Positions 48,147-56,948 of a DNA stretch of 64,000 bases are shown here, one piece after another. Position 1 is the stretch's first letter. Every line of letters begins with the position of its first letter. A program made the translations under genes and the position numbers. The notes beneath the pieces are model-generated. The model did not search any database, was not told where the DNA came from, and saw nothing but the letters and a program-made list of their open reading frames with translations. Origin of the DNA: Streptosporangium album (lineage in GTDB: Bacteria > Actinomycetota > Actinomycetes > Streptosporangiales > Streptosporangiaceae); the NCBI RefSeq assembly GCF_014203795.1, contig NZ_JACHJU010000001.1, forward strand, positions 2,108,001 through 2,172,000. Reading direction: 5' to 3'.

Positions 48147-49649
48147 ATGTCAGTACACACACCTGTCCGCAGTCAGGTAGGGCGTCCGCCGACAGGCCAG
48201 GTCCTGCTCCTCCTGATGGCTGTTGTGGTCATCACCGGGGGTGCGTGTCTGTGGGCGGTGGCCGAGACACCGGCCGCGGAACGGACGCTCGTGGGCTGGT
48301 ATCTCGGGACCGCGGCCGTCCTGTTGTGCGTCGCCGTCGCGGTCGCGGCGTACGGCGTGCAGCGAGCGCGTCATCTCCGCGACCGTCTCACGGCGATGGA
48401 CGCGGGCCTCGCCCGGCTGGCCGACGACACGCTACCCGCTCTGGTGGGGCGGTTGCGCGATGGGGCGTCGGCGGACACCGCCCTCGCCGAGATACCGAAA
48501 CCCGCCGAGAGAACTCACCAGCGCATCCTGTGGACGCTGGCGCAGGAGGTCGGCAAGGGAGACCGTATGCGCGCGGCCGCGATGTCAGCCTGCGCGAACG
48601 CCGCGGGCCGGGTTCAGGCTCTGGCGACCAGCATGCTCGCCGATCTGCGCGAGATGGAGGACCGGCACGGCGAGGAAGTCCTTGGTGACCTGTTGAAACT
48701 GGACCACAGCACCGCGCAGGCGGGCCGGCTGGCGGACAGCATCGCGGTGCTGACCGGTGCGCGCTCCGGGCGGCGCTGGACCAAGCCGATCGTGATGGAG
48801 AGCATCCTGCGCGGAGCGGTGGGCCGTATCAGCGCCTACCAGCGGGTGCGGGTGCACTCGGCCACCACCGTCGCGATCGCCGGGTACGCCGCCGAAGGCG
48901 TCATGCACGCCCTCGCCGAGTTGATGGACAACGCCACCAGCTTCTCGCCTCCGTCCGAGGAGGTGCACGTGTACGTGGAAGAGGTGAGCGCGGGTGTCGT
49001 GGTCACCATCGAGGACTGCGGTCTCATCATGAGTGCCGCCGCGCTGCGCCGCGCCCAGCAGGCCGTCTCGTCCGAGCCGCTGGACCTGACGACGCTGTCC
49101 GGCACCCGCCTGGGTCTGGCGGTGGTGGGCTGTCTGGCTCGCAAGCACGGCCTGACCGTCTCCTTCAGGCCGTCCTCACGCGGAGGCACCGGAGTGGTGA
49201 TCATGATCCCCCCGCAGTTGATCACGCAGTTCGCGCCGGACCCCCGAGTGGACGGGCCGCGCCCGGCGGGTGTTTTCACCTCGCCTCCCGCGCGCCACGC
49301 AGCCGCTGGGTCGGCTGTGCCCGCCAGGACGGCCATGCCCGCCGCACCCGCCAGGGCTGCCGAGACGACCGCACCCGCCATGCCCGCCGTACCCGCCGCA
49401 CCCGCCAGGGCGGCCGAGATGGCTGCGCCCGCGGACGGCGAGCCGTACGAGCTGCCCAAGCGCCGCCGCGGGCAGACGCTCGCGGCGACATCCCCGGCAC
49501 CCCCGCCCCCATCCGCGGCCCCGCCGGCGGCGAAACCCCCGCAGCCCCGCTCCGACCCCGGAGCCGGATTCAGAGCCTTCCGCCAGGCCGGCCGGGGAGG
49601 CGGCACCGGCAGCGGCGCCTCTTCATCCCCGGAAGACGGCACTCGGTGA
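48147..49649 (+). CDS. cvnA: Conservon protein CvnA: membrane sensor with HATPase domain
   Basis: 500 residues. Two membrane helices at about 19-40 and 50-70, a cytoplasmic linker, then a histidine-kinase-like ATPase (ALAELMDNATSFSPPSEEV as N box, TIEDCGLIM as G1, GTRLGLAVVGCLARKHGL, and GGTGVVIMIPP). There is no recognisable phospho-His box. The last 120 residues are Ala/Pro repeats (PARTAMPAAPARAAE). In Streptomyces conservons, CvnA anchors CvnB, C and D at the membrane as a prokaryotic G-protein-like complex that controls development. First gene of the operon. Confidence 0.92.
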   Translation: MSVHTPVRSQVGRPPTGQVLLLLMAVVVITGGACLWAVAETPAAERTLVGWYLGTAAVLLCVAVAVAAYGVQRARHLRDRLTAMDAGLARLADDTLPALVGRLRDGASADTALAEIPKPAERTHQRILWTLAQEVGKGDRMRAAAMSACANAAGRVQALATSMLADLREMEDRHGEEVLGDLLKLDHSTAQAGRLADSIAVLTGARSGRRWTKPIVMESILRGAVGRISAYQRVRVHSATTVAIAGYAAEGVMHALAELMDNATSFSPPSEEVHVYVEEVSAGVVVTIEDCGLIMSAAALRRAQQAVSSEPLDLTTLSGTRLGLAVVGCLARKHGLTVSFRPSSRGGTGVVIMIPPQLITQFAPDPRVDGPRPAGVFTSPPARHAAAGSAVPARTAMPAAPARAAETTAPAMPAVPAAPARAAEMAAPADGEPYELPKRRRGQTLAATSPAPPPPSAAPPAAKPPQPRSDPGAGFRAFRQAGRGGGTGSGASSSPEDGTR

Positions 49650-49752
49650 CCGCCATGCCGATTCTCACCGTCGGACCGGATAGGACAGACAACAGATTGG
49701 AGGGGGGCCGTCCTCCGGACGTCAATGTCCGGATCACCGCCCCGGAATCCCG

Positions 49753-50172
49753 ATGAGAACCTCACACCCCGACCTCGCCTGGTTGCTGGAGAACCTCCTG
49801 GAGAGGACACCGCAGACCCGGTATGCCCTGGTGCTGTCGAAGGACGGCCTCAAGCTCTCCCACACCTACGGGCTGACCGTGGACCGGGCTGATCAGCTGG
49901 CCGCCATCGCCTCAGGCATCCAGAGCCTGTCCCATGGCGCGTCCATCGAGTTCGGCGACGGTACCGGCGGCCTGCGGCAGTCGATGACGGAGTTCCACGG
50001 CGGCCTTCTGTTCATCGTGGAAGCGGGGGAAGGAGCTCATCTCGCCGTCGTGGCGACCGAGGACGCCGACCCCGGCATCATCGGTCACAACATGAACGAG
50101 CTGGTCGAGCAGATCGGCGAGTATCTGACCGCCCCACCCCGCGCGCCCCAGCAGAGCAACCGGCCGCTATGA
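49753..50172 (+). CDS. cvnB: Conservon protein CvnB: roadblock/LC7 domain
   Basis: 139 residues, one roadblock/LC7 fold: DLAWLLENLLERTPQTRYALVLSKDGLKLSHTYGL, then ADQLAAIASGIQSLSHGAS and LLFIVEAGEGAHLAVVATEDADPGIIGHNMNELVEQIGEYL. Roadblock proteins regulate small GTPases such as MglA; here the partner is CvnD. It overlaps cvnC by four bases. Confidence 0.95.
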   Translation: MRTSHPDLAWLLENLLERTPQTRYALVLSKDGLKLSHTYGLTVDRADQLAAIASGIQSLSHGASIEFGDGTGGLRQSMTEFHGGLLFIVEAGEGAHLAVVATEDADPGIIGHNMNELVEQIGEYLTAPPRAPQQSNRPL

Positions 50173-50528
50173 CCTCACGGCGAGTCGATCGCGAGAATCC
50201 GGACCGGTTGTACACCGTCACCGGAGGGCGCAGCCGCGCGGACGAGAGCGCCATGGACATGGTCACGCTGATCGTGAGCGAATGCGATCCGGCACCGGGC
50301 ATGCAGTCCGAGCATTTCAAGATCCTGCGGATGTGCCGCCAGCCGATGGCGGTCGTGGAGATCTCCTCGGAGCTGGGACTGCCGGTGAGCGTCGTGAGGA
50401 TCCTGCTGTGCGATCTGCTCGATACCGGACGCATCACCGCCCGCCATCCGCCTGCGGCTCTTCCCAAAGCCCAGCTGCCCGATCCCGAAATCCTGAAGCA
50501 GGTGCTTGTTGGACTTCAGAAGCTCTGA
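50169..50528 (+). CDS. cvnC: Conservon protein CvnC: DUF742
   Basis: 119 residues. DUF742 signature: DRENPDRLYTVTGGRSRAD, then a winged-helix-like region (HFKILRMCRQPMAVVEISSELGLPVSVVRILLCDLLDTGRI). No enzymatic motif. It overlaps both neighbours, showing translational coupling, and probably bridges the ATPase and GTPase of the complex. Confidence 0.93.
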   Translation: MTSRRVDRENPDRLYTVTGGRSRADESAMDMVTLIVSECDPAPGMQSEHFKILRMCRQPMAVVEISSELGLPVSVVRILLCDLLDTGRITARHPPAALPKAQLPDPEILKQVLVGLQKL

Positions 50529-51117
50529 GCAACCCGCCCGTATGCCGCTACGGAGTACGGCGGATACCGGGCTCAAGATCGTGGTCGTCGGCGGGTTCGG
50601 TGTCGGCAAGACGACCCTGGTCCGCGCTGTCAGCGAGATCCGCCCGCTGAGCACCGAGGAGACCATGACGCGGGCGGGTGTCGGGATCGACGACGCGCGC
50701 GGCGTGGAGGCCAAGACCACGACCACGGTGGCCTTCGACTTCGGCCGCATCAGCCTGAACGAGCAGATGGTGTTGTACCTGTTCGGAGCTCCGGGTCAGG
50801 AACGGTTCTGGTTTCTGTGGGACCGGTTGTTCTCGGGGACCCTGGGGGCGGTCGTCCTGGTGGACACTCGCCGCCTGGCCGATTCCTGGTACGCCATCGA
50901 CCGCCTCGAACACCACGGAATGCCGTTCATCGTCGCCCGCAACAACTTCGGCGAACCGATGCATCCCCTGGAACAGGTACGGGACGCGCTGTCTCTCGCC
51001 GACGACGTTCCGCTGATCGACTGCGACGCGCGACAGCGCGACTCCAGCAAGGCCGTGCTGATCGCTCTCGTCAACCATCTCTACACCCTGTCCTCTGCTC
51101 GGGAGGGCACCCCGTGA
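50506..51117 (+). CDS. cvnD: Conservon protein CvnD: small GTPase
   Basis: 203 residues from TTG 50506, 23 bases inside cvnC. G1 loop GGFGVGKTTL near 29-38, switch region with TTTTVAFDFGRI, and G3 LFGAPGQERFWFLWDRLFSG. The N/TKxD base motif is replaced by VARNNFG, as in other CvnD proteins. It is the G protein of the conservon and may signal to the downstream P450. A 29-bp duplication covers its stop codon. Confidence 0.93.
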   Translation: MLDFRSSEQPARMPLRSTADTGLKIVVVGGFGVGKTTLVRAVSEIRPLSTEETMTRAGVGIDDARGVEAKTTTTVAFDFGRISLNEQMVLYLFGAPGQERFWFLWDRLFSGTLGAVVLVDTRRLADSWYAIDRLEHHGMPFIVARNNFGEPMHPLEQVRDALSLADDVPLIDCDARQRDSSKAVLIALVNHLYTLSSAREGTP

Positions 51118-51148
51118 CGTCCTCTGCCCGGGAGGGCACCCCATGACG
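51091..51148. repeat. 29-bp tandem duplication at the cvnD-P450 junction
   Basis: Two adjacent copies (51091-51119 and 51120-51148) differ at two bases. Each contains the ribosome site GGGAGGG and a start-like codon (GTG in copy 1, ATG in copy 2) followed by ACG. The cvnD stop lies in copy 1 and the P450 start in copy 2. Confidence 0.9.
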
Positions 51149-52429
51149 AACGCCCATCACTCCCCTGACCCGTCCTCGTGGTTTCCCAGCCCGCCGGCGC
51201 CTGCGGGCTACCCCGCCCACCCGGGGGCCATACCGTTGTACGGCCCCCGGTTCCACCAGGATCCGGCCCGGCTGTACCGGGAGATGCGGCAGCAGCACGG
51301 GCAGGTCGTCCCGGTCCTGCTCGAGGGCGACGTGCCCGCGTGGCTCGTGATCGGGTACCGCGAGCTCCGCCACGTCCTCAGCAATCCCCAGCTTTTCGCC
51401 CGCGACTCCCGCCGCTGGAACGCCTGGGACCGCATCCCGCCCGACTGGCCCCTGATGGCGTACGTCGGCTACCAGCCGTCCATGCTGTTCACCGAGGGAG
51501 CCGAGCACCAGCGGCGTGCCGGAGCCGTCAGCGCCGCCCTCGCCGCCGTCGATCAGTTCGAGCTGAAAACCCAGTGCGAGCAGATCGCCGACAGCCTGAT
51601 CGACGCGTTCACCGGCAGCGGCAGAGCCGACCTGATGGCCCACTACGCCCATCCGATGCCCCTGCTGGTCATCGCCGCGATGTTCGGTCTGCCCAACTCC
51701 GAGGCGCCGGGCCTGGTGGTGGATGTGAGCGCGACGTTGAACGGCGGCGAGAGCGCCATGGAGGCGTACCAGCGGGTTCACGCCACGATGCAGCGGCTGC
51801 TGGACAGCAAGCGCGAGCGCCCCGGCCCGGACGTCCCCTCACGTCTGCTGGCGCACCCCGCGGGGCCCGCCGACGAGGAGATCATCCAGGACCTGATCGT
51901 GGTGATGACCGCGGGTCAGGACACCACCGCCAACTGGATCGGGAACACCCTGCGGCTGATGCTGACCGACGAACGGTTCGCGGTGACCCTGTCGGGTGGC
52001 CGCCGCAGCGCCGGCCAGGCGCTGAACGAGGTCCTGTGGGAGGACTCCCCCAGCCAGAGCAGCATAGGTCGTTGGGCGACTCAGGACACCCAGCTGGGCG
52101 GGCAGCGCATCCGGGCCGGCGACGGGCTCATCATCGGCATGGCCGCCGCGAACGCCGATCCGCAGGTGCGGCCGGACTCCTACGGCGGCTCCGCCGGGAA
52201 CCACGCGCACATGTCCTTCGGTCACGGTGAGCACGGCTGCCCGCACCCGGCCCCGGAGATCGCCGAGGTCATCGCCCATACGGCCGTCGAGGTGATCCTG
52301 GACCGGCTCCCGGATGTGATGCTGGCGGTGCCCGCCGACACGCTCGTATGGCGGACGTCCATACAGATGCGCGGCCTGTCCGCCCTACCGGTCGAGTTCA
52401 CCCCCGGGTACGTCACGGGAAGGGGTTAG
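51143..52429 (+). CDS. Conservon-associated cytochrome P450, CYP157-like
   Basis: 428 residues. The heme cysteine is C366 in MSFGHGEHGCPHPAP, and the I-helix has VVMTAGQDTTANWIGN with the oxygen-activating AGxxT. In the K-helix the usual ExxR is E-V-L-W (from E296), so the Arg is missing, as reported for the CYP157 family found in conservons. In Streptomyces this enzyme class sits at the end of cvn operons, with an unknown substrate. Monooxygenase needing ferredoxin; none is nearby. Confidence 0.93.
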   Translation: MTNAHHSPDPSSWFPSPPAPAGYPAHPGAIPLYGPRFHQDPARLYREMRQQHGQVVPVLLEGDVPAWLVIGYRELRHVLSNPQLFARDSRRWNAWDRIPPDWPLMAYVGYQPSMLFTEGAEHQRRAGAVSAALAAVDQFELKTQCEQIADSLIDAFTGSGRADLMAHYAHPMPLLVIAAMFGLPNSEAPGLVVDVSATLNGGESAMEAYQRVHATMQRLLDSKRERPGPDVPSRLLAHPAGPADEEIIQDLIVVMTAGQDTTANWIGNTLRLMLTDERFAVTLSGGRRSAGQALNEVLWEDSPSQSSIGRWATQDTQLGGQRIRAGDGLIIGMAAANADPQVRPDSYGGSAGNHAHMSFGHGEHGCPHPAPEIAEVIAHTAVEVILDRLPDVMLAVPADTLVWRTSIQMRGLSALPVEFTPGYVTGRG

Positions 52430-52432
52430 TGA

Positions 52433-52455
52433 GGCGGGCGCCGCGGGCGCCCGCC
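52433..52455. terminator. Bidirectional terminator after the conservon
   Basis: GGCGGGCGCC - GCG - GGCGCCCGCC, a 10-bp perfect stem, directly after the P450 stop and 8 bp from the end of the convergent gene. Confidence 0.75.
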
Positions 52456-52463
52456 ACGTGGTG

Positions 52464-53879
52464 TCAGCGCCGCCAGATCACGGCCGAGGTGGTGGCGCCG
52501 TCGAGGAGGACGTCGCCGTTCCAGGTCAGGAACGACTGCTGGGGCAGGTAGTCCTGGCCGAGGAAGAAGCCGCGCTTGATCCCGGTGACGTGTACGGCGG
52601 CGCCGGTGTCGGTGCCGACCACGACGCGGTGGGCGGTCACCTCGGCGATGTCGTCGGCCGTCGTGCCGGCCGGCAGTTCGACCGTGGTGGCCGCCGCGTC
52701 GTCGCGCTGGAGGGACCAGGTCGGCTCGACGTGGTGGGACAGGTAGACGGTGTCGCCGTTGACGAGGCGTACGCCGAGGGAGACCCCGACCCAGGACGCC
52801 CCCGTGTTGGTCGCCTGCGTGGTCTTCTTGAGCACCGCGTACAGGTAGTTGCGCTGGTCGCTGACCTCCGGCGTGGCCGGCGTCGTCGCCGAGGCGGCCT
52901 CGATCTTGCCCTCGCGGAGCATCTCCTTGGCCATGATCTCGTAGGTCCAGGGGTTGGTGTCCATGAGGTACTCACGGGCCTGACCGGCCGGCAGGGTCTG
53001 CAGGGGCGACAGGAAGAAACGCATGGGGTCGTCCGCGGTGTCGCACATGTTGTTGTTCGACGTGCAGGTCTGCAGCAGGGCGTGGTCGCCCTCGTACCGG
53101 CCGGAGAAGTGCAGCGTCTGGTGGTTGGCGGCCTGGTAGGTGTCGCTGCCCGCGACCCGGTTGCCGTGCTCGTCGACCTCGACGTCGTAGATCCACTCGA
53201 TGTCGGTCGTACGGCCCCAGCGGGCCATCAGCGCCGGGGTGTTCGTCCCGCCGTCCTCGTTGCTCCACACCACCGAGTAGGTGAGCTTCGTGTGCCCGGG
53301 AGTGGCGGCCGGCGCCGACTGGTGCCAGGCGATGAGCGGGGTGTCGGTGGTCGCGTTCTGGTACGGGCTCCCGAGGGCGGAGATGTTGCGCCCGTAGACG
53401 ACCGGCGCGTACCGCAGCGCCAGGTACTCCGGGCTTCCCGGCGCGTACGTCGAGACCCGCAGCGTGTCCAGCACGACTGACCTGCTCGCCGCCGCGGAGC
53501 GTTCTCCGGCGAAATGCAGGCGCAGCATATGCACACCGGCGGTGAGCCGTCCCAGCGCGAGCTGCCGGTGGAGGGGCTGCCCGCCGGAGACGACGAGGTC
53601 GGTGGCGTACCGGTTGTCGACCGAGACGGACACGACCGCCGACTCGGCACCCGCCACCGCCCAGTCCGTGCCCGGCGCGGCCGTGTTCAGGTCGATGATC
53701 GCCTCACCGGACTTCCGCACGACCACCGGCACCCGCACGTCCGGGTGGTCACGGCGGACCTCGATGTGCCGCGTGCGGGCGGTGTCGCCCGGCTCCGTCT
53801 GTGCCGTGGCCGGTGCGGTCATGCCGGCCACGGCCAGGACGGCGGCGGCGGACGCGGTCAACAGGTGGACAACTCTCAT
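52464..53879 (-). CDS. Large secreted protein of unknown function
   Basis: 471 residues from ATG 53879 with GGAAGG upstream. Signal peptide (VVHLLTASAAAVLAVAGMTAPATAQ). A first beta domain ends near 140 (LDTLRVSTYAP). The centre has RYAPVVYGRNISALGSPYQNATTDTPLIAWHQ and ARWGRTTDIEWIYDVEVDEHG, somewhat like Vps62/DUF946 proteins, with a Cys pair (LLQTCTSNNNMCDTAD). The end is beta-rich (FFLGQDYLPQQSFLTWNGDVLLDG). No catalytic motif. It may bind glycans or lipids outside the cell. Confidence 0.7.
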   Translation of the reverse strand: MRVVHLLTASAAAVLAVAGMTAPATAQTEPGDTARTRHIEVRRDHPDVRVPVVVRKSGEAIIDLNTAAPGTDWAVAGAESAVVSVSVDNRYATDLVVSGGQPLHRQLALGRLTAGVHMLRLHFAGERSAAASRSVVLDTLRVSTYAPGSPEYLALRYAPVVYGRNISALGSPYQNATTDTPLIAWHQSAPAATPGHTKLTYSVVWSNEDGGTNTPALMARWGRTTDIEWIYDVEVDEHGNRVAGSDTYQAANHQTLHFSGRYEGDHALLQTCTSNNNMCDTADDPMRFFLSPLQTLPAGQAREYLMDTNPWTYEIMAKEMLREGKIEAASATTPATPEVSDQRNYLYAVLKKTTQATNTGASWVGVSLGVRLVNGDTVYLSHHVEPTWSLQRDDAAATTVELPAGTTADDIAEVTAHRVVVGTDTGAAVHVTGIKRGFFLGQDYLPQQSFLTWNGDVLLDGATTSAVIWRR

Positions 53880-54078
53880 CAGGCTTCCTTCCACTGCAAG
53901 GGACGGCGTCGCCGGCAGGCGGAGTGAACCGCCTCCTGCGCGACGCGCGCCCTTGAACAGAACCGATCAGCAGCCAGGTCTAATGATCGAAACTAACCGG
54001 TCGGCCAATATCGGGGAAGCGGTCACTGAAGAGCGAGACAATCTCATCCGGTCAGGCGGCGGGCCGAGGTCCCGTGGT

Positions 54079-54137
54079 CGGGCGGCCCGTGCCGCTCCCT
54101 CTCCCGGGCGGCCCGTGCCGCTCCCTCTCCCGGGCGG
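54079..54137. repeat. 26-bp tandem repeat inside a gene relic
   Basis: Two perfect copies of a unit starting cgggcggcccgtgccgctcc (54079-54104, 54105-54130) plus the first bases of a third. It lies in the out-of-family tail of the truncated luciferase-like gene. Confidence 0.9.
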
Positions 54138-54199
54138 CGCGGGCGAGACGGCGAACGCCACCGAGGTGCCGGTGCCGGCCCGGCGGACCCCGGCCACGA

Positions 54200-54335
54200 A
54201 CAGGGTGAGGTCGAAGCCGTGCTGCTCGGCGTCGACGGCGAGGCCGCGGATGTAGGGCCAGTCGACGCTCATACCCTCGTCCGGGACGTTGCGCAGCCAC
54301 CCTCCGAAGATCGGCATCCAGTAACCGAACCGCAT
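54200..54335 (-). pseudogene. Luciferase-like monooxygenase, N-terminal fragment only
   Basis: MRFGYWMPIFGGWLRNVPDEGMSVDWPYIRGLAVDAEQHGFDLTL is the N-terminus of an LLM-class flavin-dependent oxidoreductase (alkanesulfonate-monooxygenase type). After 45 residues the frame turns into a Gly/Arg-rich tail with tandem repeats, so about 300 residues are missing. Its ATG overlaps the stop of the ATP-grasp fragment, so the two once formed an operon. Confidence 0.75.
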
Positions 54336-54750
54336 CAGCGGGCCTCCCCTTCCTCGATGAGCCTTCTGACCATGCGGGCGATCTGCCGCGGCCCGGAGCG
54401 GGGGGCCGCCGCCTCCACCTCGGGGTTGTAGTTGGTGTTGGTGTTGGTGTCATAGGTCACCAGGCAGCCGTCCGCGGGTACGGCCGGCACGGCGCAGGCG
54501 TCCGCGGGGCACAGCTCGAAGCCGCCTCGGGCGGTGTCCGCGGTCGGCGCGTAGACCACGTCGCCGTCGACGATCTCCACCCGGGTGATGCGGGGCTGCG
54601 CTGCGCGGAGATACTCCTGGAACAGGGCGATGCCGTCGACCGGCGGCTCGTACCCGGGCGAGTTCAGGTGCTCGGTGAAGGCGTCCACGCTGTCGAACAG
54701 CGCGACGCCGAGGCCCTTGCCACCCTGGTTGTGCTTGGCGATGAAGGGGG
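54335..54750 (-). pseudogene. ATP-grasp (RimK-like) C-terminal fragment
   Basis: PFIAKHNQGGKGLGVALFDSVDAF (the glycine-rich ATP loop), then GIALFQEYLRAAQPRITRVEIVDGDVVYA and a tail with two Cys and a DTNTNTNYNPE linker. The first half of the enzyme is missing upstream of about 54750. ATP-grasp ligases join acids and amines; the neighbour is a flavin enzyme. Both are truncated, so this is a decayed biosynthetic pair. Confidence 0.75.
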
Positions 54751-54927
54751 CGGGGAGGGCTCCGGACGAGGAAGGCGGACTCGCCGGCTTCACCATCGAG
54801 AAGGTCGCGGCCCTCGCGGGGGCGAGCAGGGCCGCTGACCGGCGAGTTCGCCGAAACACCCGTCAGGAGCCTGCTGGCCGTGAACGGCTCGTCCGAAGAG
54901 AGACGGCCGTCCACCACCCCTGAACCG

Positions 54928-56067
54928 CTACTCGATTGTTCCGTCCGGATGCCCCCTGAGAGTCTCCAACTGCTCGGCGGTGGCGCCAAGGCTCTCGGCC
55001 TGCGGCACCAGCGCTCCGATCTCTGACGCGCGGCCTTCCCCACGGAGCAGATCCGCGTAGGAGAACACGGCGCTCAGCCAGCCCGCGGCGATGCTCGCCC
55101 GGAAATACTCCTCTGCGGCGCCGGTGTCCCCGCGCTCCCGGCAGAGGAGAGCGAGATCCTCGTAGGCGCCGTCCGACCCGGCGTCGATCGCCTGCCGGTA
55201 ATGGTCCATCGCCTCGTCGACGCGGCCTTCCTCGGCGAGGAACACCGCGTAGTAGTAAAGGGCGCCTTCGTCGTCGTTCTCGATCGCCGCCCGGAAATCA
55301 GCCTCTGCCCCGTCCCGCGCCTCCGGATCGCCGTTGTCGGCCAGAAAGCGGGCCCGCCCGACGAGAGCGTCGGGCACCCTCTCCTCGACCGCGCGGTCAT
55401 AGTGGGCGCGCGCGGCGTCAAGGTGCCCGAGTTGCTCTTCGGCGACGGCGAGTTTCAACATCGCCGAGGACCCCGGCGCGGCTCCGGACTCCAGCCCCCG
55501 CTCCAGCCAGGCGACCGCCGCCTCCGGATCTCCGCGGTCCAGCTCCATCCCGCCGAGGTTGCCGAACGCGAGCGTGTCCCCCTGCTCGGCGGCCTGACGG
55601 AGCAGGCGCTCCGCCTCCTCCAGGCGGTCGTCGTCCTCCGACAGGAAGGCTCCGTAGTCGTTCGCGGCACCGGGAGCGCCCCATTCGAGCGCTCGTCTGT
55701 ACCACTCCTCCGCCTTTTCCCGGTCCCCCACGGCATCGGCCCAGACCGCCGCCACCCGCAGGGCTACCACCGGTGTCTCCCTGCCGGCGATCTGTTCCAG
55801 AAGACGAGCGGCTTCGTCGGGACGGTCATCGGCGATCAGGACATCGGCGAGCCAGTCGTGGGCACCTTCCGCCCCATCGGCCGCGGCCGTGCGCAGAACC
55901 CGTTCCGCCGCCGGATGGTCACCCGTGCGGAAGAGCATCTCGCCGTACTTCACCGCCGCGCCGGGCACACCTTCCCGTACGGCCTGCTCGTACAGCTCCC
56001 CGGCCTCCTCGTACAGATTCAACGCGGCCAACCGGTCAGCACGGGCGAGCCTGTCGCCGGTACTCAT
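54928..56067 (-). CDS. Tetratricopeptide/Sel1-type repeat protein
   Basis: 379 residues from ATG 56067 (GAGGGG upstream; an in-frame start at 56094 is less likely). Helical repeats run through the whole protein with the pattern AxxWYRRAxxxGxxxAxxDYGxFL, ALYYYAVFLAEEGRVDEAMDHYRQAI and similar, about ten units. Acidic and cytosolic. Such proteins scaffold other proteins. It is the last gene of the minus-strand run behind the two WXG100-like genes, and may be a chaperone or partner for them. Confidence 0.85.
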   Translation of the reverse strand: MSTGDRLARADRLAALNLYEEAGELYEQAVREGVPGAAVKYGEMLFRTGDHPAAERVLRTAAADGAEGAHDWLADVLIADDRPDEAARLLEQIAGRETPVVALRVAAVWADAVGDREKAEEWYRRALEWGAPGAANDYGAFLSEDDDRLEEAERLLRQAAEQGDTLAFGNLGGMELDRGDPEAAVAWLERGLESGAAPGSSAMLKLAVAEEQLGHLDAARAHYDRAVEERVPDALVGRARFLADNGDPEARDGAEADFRAAIENDDEGALYYYAVFLAEEGRVDEAMDHYRQAIDAGSDGAYEDLALLCRERGDTGAAEEYFRASIAAGWLSAVFSYADLLRGEGRASEIGALVPQAESLGATAEQLETLRGHPDGTIE

Positions 56068-56117
56068 CCAGATCCCCTCTTTCCCTGGGAACACGTCGGC
56101 TGCCGACGGTCACGCCG

Positions 56118-56948
56118 CTACTCATTTTTCGGTTTCTTGTTGGGGTTGATAAATTTCTTCTTTCCCCCGTGTGAAGCGGCCTTCTGGTGTTTGTCTCTTG
56201 TGGATTTGCTGCCACTGCTGGTGTGCGGTTTTCTGTTTTCCTGGCTCTTCGGCTCTTTTTCTTTGTCCTTCCGTCCCATCTTCGCCATTCCCGGCATGTC
56301 GCCGGGACGGTCGCCCCTCCTCCCGATGGGACTGCGGCCCATCGGGACCCGTGGCCCCCCGGCCCCGGCGAGCGCCGGACCTCCGCCGCCCCCGGGACCG
56401 CGCAACTTCTCGAGGATGTTCTGGAGCGGATGGGTGACCCTGCGGCTGAGGGCCGGTGCCAGCACCCGGCCCGTGCCTTCGCTCCCCTCTCGCAGGATCC
56501 TGCCCATCGCGAAGCGGGTGGAGAACATCGTCGCGGTTGCCGCGCCGACGCCCAGCGGTCCGCCGATGAGCATCGCCCTGCCGACCTTCACCGCCGCGGC
56601 GACGGCCTGCGTGGCCACCGCCACCTTGACGGCCGTCACCACCATGGCGGTGCCGTCGAGCGCCACCGGGGCGAGCTTGGCCGCGGCGGCGGCCTGGGCC
56701 AGGTGCCCCCCACTGTTCCCGGTCTTCTCCCAGAAGCCCGCCATGGCGTCCGCGGAGTCCCCCTTGTAGGTCTGCTCCATCGTCCGCCGTACCGTCGCAT
56801 CGGCCCCACCCCCGGCCTGTTCGGTGCCCGCAAGCACGGTCCGCCAGGCGCCCGCGTCCTTCCTGATCTCGTCCTCGTCGAGGTTCGGCCATGGCACGCC
56901 GAGCATCCCGAGCATCCCGTTGACTTCGGGCGGCAGCGTCACACCCAT
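56118..56948 (-). CDS. WXG100-like secreted protein with basic C-terminus
   Basis: 276 residues from ATG 56948, overlapping the preceding WXG100 gene by 10 bases. The opening MGVTLPPEVNGMLGMLGVPWPNLDEDEIRKDAGAWRTV is the standard N-terminus of actinobacterial polymorphic-toxin-like proteins exported by type VII systems. Residues 95-150 form hydrophobic helices (TAVKVAVATQAVAAAVKVGRAML), and the last 60 are Gly/Lys-rich ending KKKFINPNKKPKNE. No recognised toxin domain is present; the basic tail may be a short toxin, a nucleic-acid-binding tail, or the remains of one. Confidence 0.75.
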   Translation of the reverse strand: MGVTLPPEVNGMLGMLGVPWPNLDEDEIRKDAGAWRTVLAGTEQAGGGADATVRRTMEQTYKGDSADAMAGFWEKTGNSGGHLAQAAAAAKLAPVALDGTAMVVTAVKVAVATQAVAAAVKVGRAMLIGGPLGVGAATATMFSTRFAMGRILREGSEGTGRVLAPALSRRVTHPLQNILEKLRGPGGGGGPALAGAGGPRVPMGRSPIGRRGDRPGDMPGMAKMGRKDKEKEPKSQENRKPHTSSGSKSTRDKHQKAASHGGKKKFINPNKKPKNE

